Source of the DNA: a bacterium
Lineage (GTDB): Bacteria; Desulfobacterota; GWC2-55-46
Reading direction: 5' to 3'
Assembly (NCBI GenBank): GCA_004298725.1
Contig: SCQA01000019.1
Coordinates: 1-7,707 of the forward strand
DNA: 7,707 nucleotides
This document shows, piece by piece, positions 6,048-7,707 of the stretch. Under the pieces are notes generated by a model. It was not told where the DNA came from. It saw only the letters and a list, made by a program, of their open reading frames with translations, and ran no database searches. How positions within the stretch are numbered: position 1 is the stretch's first letter; each line of letters starts with the position of its first letter. The translations under genes were made by a program, and so were the position numbers.

Positions 6048-6118
6048 TTTCTCCTCTCCCCTTGCGGGATATCAATCCCCTTCTTGGGAGAGGGTAGGGT
6101 GAGGGGTAAAGGTGAGGA
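6048..6118. repeat. C-rich/G-rich imperfect inverted repeat, dispersed intergenic repeat type
   Basis: CCTCTCCC at 6053-6060 pairs perfectly with GGGAGAGG at 6086-6093. Inside this, GGGAT (6066-6070) pairs with ATCCC (6075-6079) over a 4-nt loop, giving a nested cruciform or hairpin. To the right follow GGGTAGGGTGAGGGG and GGTGAGG. On the minus strand this reads as CCCCTCACCCTACCCTCTCCC-like sequence ending in AAGGGGAGAGG. From memory this pattern resembles small non-coding palindromic repeats scattered between genes of many bacteria. It has no coding capacity or obvious target-site duplication. Confidence 0.55.
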
Positions 6119-6267
6119 AAAGACATCTCAGAATTGATACCCGATACCTTTTGATTGCGGAAAAGAATAAATCAGAGTTTCCTTAACTTTATAGTCTGAA
6201 GAAAATGCCTGCCCTTGAATTTTACCGGTAGCCTCAAAGCCTGCTTGCCGAGCACGGATAAAACCTC

Positions 6268-7107
6268 ATGCTAACTCAAAAAACTCTCGGTTTCATAGGC
6301 GCTGGAAACCTCGCCGAAGCGATAATAAAAGGCCTGCTTGCGTCAAAGGCGGCTGTAGCGTCACGCATAGTCGTATCCGATAAAATAAGCGAGCGCCTTG
6401 TGCTGATGGCCGAAACCTATGAAGTCAAGGTCTGCAACAAAAACTTCGAAGTCGCCAAAAACGCCGACATAATATTCATAACCGTCAAACCCAATGACGT
6501 TCAGGGTACGCTAAGTGAAATTGCCGCGGAACTTACTAAAGACAAACTTTTAATATCCGCCGCCGCCGGCATAACCACCGGCTTCATAGAAGACACGCTA
6601 AGAGCCTCCGGCCTTAAAAGCCCCTACGTTCCGGTTATACGCGCCATGCCAAATACTCCCGTAATAGTACGCGAGGGGGCAACCGCCCTCTTCGCCGGCG
6701 AAGGCGCGAAGGCCTTTGGCATGAAGTTCGCCAAAGCGGTATTTTCAGCCGTGGGCAAAGTGATAATCGTTGAGGATGAAGCCCTTATGGACGCGGTTAC
6801 CGGCCTTAGCGGAAGCGGGCCTGCTTATATTTTTCTTATAATGCAGGCTATGGCGCAAGCGGGCGTGCAAAACGGCCTGACTGAAGACGACGCAAAGTTG
6901 CTTGCCATTCAAACAACCCTTGGGTCCGCAAAGCTTGCGCTTGACGGCAACAAGCCGCTAACCGAGCTTATACGCATGGTGGCTTCTCCCGGCGGCACGA
7001 CAATTGAAGGGCTTAAAAAACTTGAAGAGTCCGGCACGGCAAAAGCGATAATATCCGCGATTACAGCGGCAGTAAAACGCGCGGACGAGCTTAAACGCGC
7101 AAGGTAA
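6268..7107 (+). CDS. proC: Pyrroline-5-carboxylate reductase
   Basis: This cytoplasmic enzyme reduces 1-pyrroline-5-carboxylate to L-proline with NAD(P)H, the last step of proline synthesis. The 279-residue length is normal. The N-terminal Rossmann fold shows GFIGAGNLAEAI at 8-19 and ITVKPNDV at 71-78. SAAAGI at 97-102 and VIRAMPNTPVIVREGATAL at 123-141 follow. The C-terminal helical dimerisation domain has DAVTGLSGSGPAYIF at 175-189, QTTLGSAKL at 215-223 and the signature MVASPGGTTIEGLKKLE at 237-253. The ATG gives the usual N-terminus a few residues before the dinucleotide loop, although no good ribosome site precedes it. yggT follows after 18 nt, so these two are probably co-transcribed. 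I see no missing key residue. Confidence 0.97.
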   Translation: MLTQKTLGFIGAGNLAEAIIKGLLASKAAVASRIVVSDKISERLVLMAETYEVKVCNKNFEVAKNADIIFITVKPNDVQGTLSEIAAELTKDKLLISAAAGITTGFIEDTLRASGLKSPYVPVIRAMPNTPVIVREGATALFAGEGAKAFGMKFAKAVFSAVGKVIIVEDEALMDAVTGLSGSGPAYIFLIMQAMAQAGVQNGLTEDDAKLLAIQTTLGSAKLALDGNKPLTELIRMVASPGGTTIEGLKKLEESGTAKAIISAITAAVKRADELKRAR

Positions 7108-7125
7108 GCACAGGAGAACTAAAAA

Positions 7126-7440
7126 ATGTCGGGTGTAGTAGCTGGTAACCTTTTAAACGCAATTGCCATAATACTTGGTTACATACTTGAAATTTACATG
7201 TGGATAATCATCGGGCGCGCCATAATATCATGGGTAAACCCGGACCCTTACAACCCTATTGTAAGGTTTTTATATCAGGCTACCGAGCCGGTGCTTTACA
7301 GAATCCGGCGCGTACTGCCTGACCTCGGCGGCCTTGACCTCTCGCCAATGGTCGTAATCATAGCTATAATATTCATAAAAAAATTCCTGATAGCCACGCT
7401 CATTGAAGCGGCCTTCAGGATAAAGCTTGGAGGTGGATAA
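7126..7440 (+). CDS. yggT: YggT family membrane protein
   Basis: This 104-residue inner-membrane protein has two hydrophobic segments (about 9-36 and 73-95) joined by the family hallmark loop. The loop reads GRAIISWVNPDPYNP at 30-44, then LYQATEPVLYRIRRVLP at 49-65, then DLSPMVVII at 71-79. Many homologues have four segments in a doubled architecture, but single-repeat forms of about 100 residues are common. Its biochemical role is not established. Genetic context with division and shape genes (YlmG in Gram-positives and cyanobacteria/plastids) links it to membrane or nucleoid organisation. An AGGAG site 9 nt before the ATG supports the start. Its last codons contain the ribosome site of the DivIVA gene, and the stop shares one base with that start (TAATG), indicating coupled translation. 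Confidence 0.93.
   Translation: MSGVVAGNLLNAIAIILGYILEIYMWIIIGRAIISWVNPDPYNPIVRFLYQATEPVLYRIRRVLPDLGGLDLSPMVVIIAIIFIKKFLIATLIEAAFRIKLGGG
7429..7436 (+). promoter_or_regulatory. Shine-Dalgarno for the DivIVA-domain gene, inside the end of yggT
   Basis: GGAGGTGG lies 3-4 nt before the ATG at 7440 and encodes the terminal GlyGlyGly of YggT. It is the evidence for choosing the 7440 start over any downstream ATG. Confidence 0.65.
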
Positions 7441-7707
7441 TGAAGATATCGCCTTTGGAACTGCGTTCCGTGCCGTTCAAAAAAAGTTTGAGGGGTTACG
7501 ACACCCGCGAAGTTGACTCTTTTAAAGAACTTGCCGCAAGCACGCTTGAAGACGCATTCAAAGAAATAAGCGGCCTTGAAGAGCGGCTTAGGGAAAGCGC
7601 GCTGAGTCTTGGACATCACACTGAGAACGAAAAGACCCTTAAAGACGCCATTACCACGGCCCAGAGGATAATGGACGACATACGCGCCAACGCGAAAAAA
7701 GAGGCCG
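7440..7707 (+). CDS. DivIVA-domain protein, N-terminal part (runs off the window)
   Basis: Eighty-nine codons are visible before the right edge. The start MKISPLELRSVPFKKSLRGY followed by DTREVDSFKE (residues 21-30) is the classic DivIVA N-terminal domain, which in relatives targets curved or septal membrane through the aromatic/arginine residues of the FKKSxRGYD turn (here 13-21). After it the protein is strongly charged and heptad-like (EISGLEERLRESA at 42-54, then QRIMDDIRANAKKEA at 75-89), consistent with the coiled coil that drives oligomerisation. Because ATG overlaps the yggT stop by one base (TAATG) and has a strong ribosome site, translation is probably coupled to yggT. DivIVA proteins outside Gram-positives are common next to yggT but their role there is little studied. 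The C-terminal part is unseen. Confidence 0.9.
   Translation, partial: MKISPLELRSVPFKKSLRGYDTREVDSFKELAASTLEDAFKEISGLEERLRESALSLGHHTENEKTLKDAITTAQRIMDDIRANAKKEA

Larger units (their letters stand above)
5992..6267. other. yggS-proC intergenic region (276 nt)
   Basis: The region holds a 20-bp palindrome at its left end and a nested C-rich/G-rich inverted repeat at 6048-6118. The remaining stretch, 6120-6267, has no open frame with coding character. I see no convincing promoter for proC in it: TATAGT at 6190-6195 lacks a matching -35 at the right distance. No intrinsic terminator, tRNA or riboswitch was recognised. Confidence 0.5.

Noticed and set aside
7296..7619. 107-codon minus-strand frame across yggT and divIVA
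   Set aside because: It is antisense to two well-supported coupled genes and shows no family signature.

Overview
The window looks like chromosome from an uncultivated or little-studied Gram-negative-type bacterium, possibly of the Desulfobacterota/Nitrospirota kind. I infer this from three things: a yggS-proC-yggT-divIVA cluster, anaerobe-style cobalamin genes (cbiP and cbiB), and an ADP-forming acyl-CoA synthetase alpha subunit. No single gene fixes the phylum. Base composition appears even and moderate, and I see no phage, integrase, transposase, CRISPR, rRNA or tRNA.

Layout. The left half (1-4220) is read leftward. It holds cobyric acid synthase (cobQ/cbiP), then cbiB overlapping it by ATGA, then after 58 nt a dodecin, then after 12 nt the CoA-ligase alpha subunit, which ends 12 nt from the window edge. 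A short divergent intergenic region (about 4221-4334) separates this from the right half, which is read rightward. There a 58-residue cysteine-rich small protein overlaps (GTGA) a polytopic SpoIIM-like membrane protein. A 119-nt gap with a candidate promoter leads to yggS. A 275-nt gap with two palindromic elements follows, then proC, yggT and the start of a DivIVA-domain protein, which runs off the right edge.

How the genes fit. CbiP amidates adenosylcobyrinic a,c-diamide to adenosylcobyrate and CbiB attaches the aminopropanol arm, so these two cover consecutive late steps of adenosylcobalamin synthesis. Dodecin stores flavin and, in some bacteria, also binds CoA. Its close coupling to a CoA-ligase subunit is suggestive but unproven. 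YggS (PLP homeostasis) and ProC (last step of proline synthesis) sit with YggT and DivIVA in a long-recognised conserved neighbourhood linked to envelope or septum positioning.

Most is ordinary core genome. The least explained parts are the 58-residue five-cysteine protein coupled to the SpoIIM-like gene, a perfect 21-bp in-frame tandem duplication inside the CoA-ligase gene whose unit is itself an inverted repeat, and the palindromes that separate yggS from proC.
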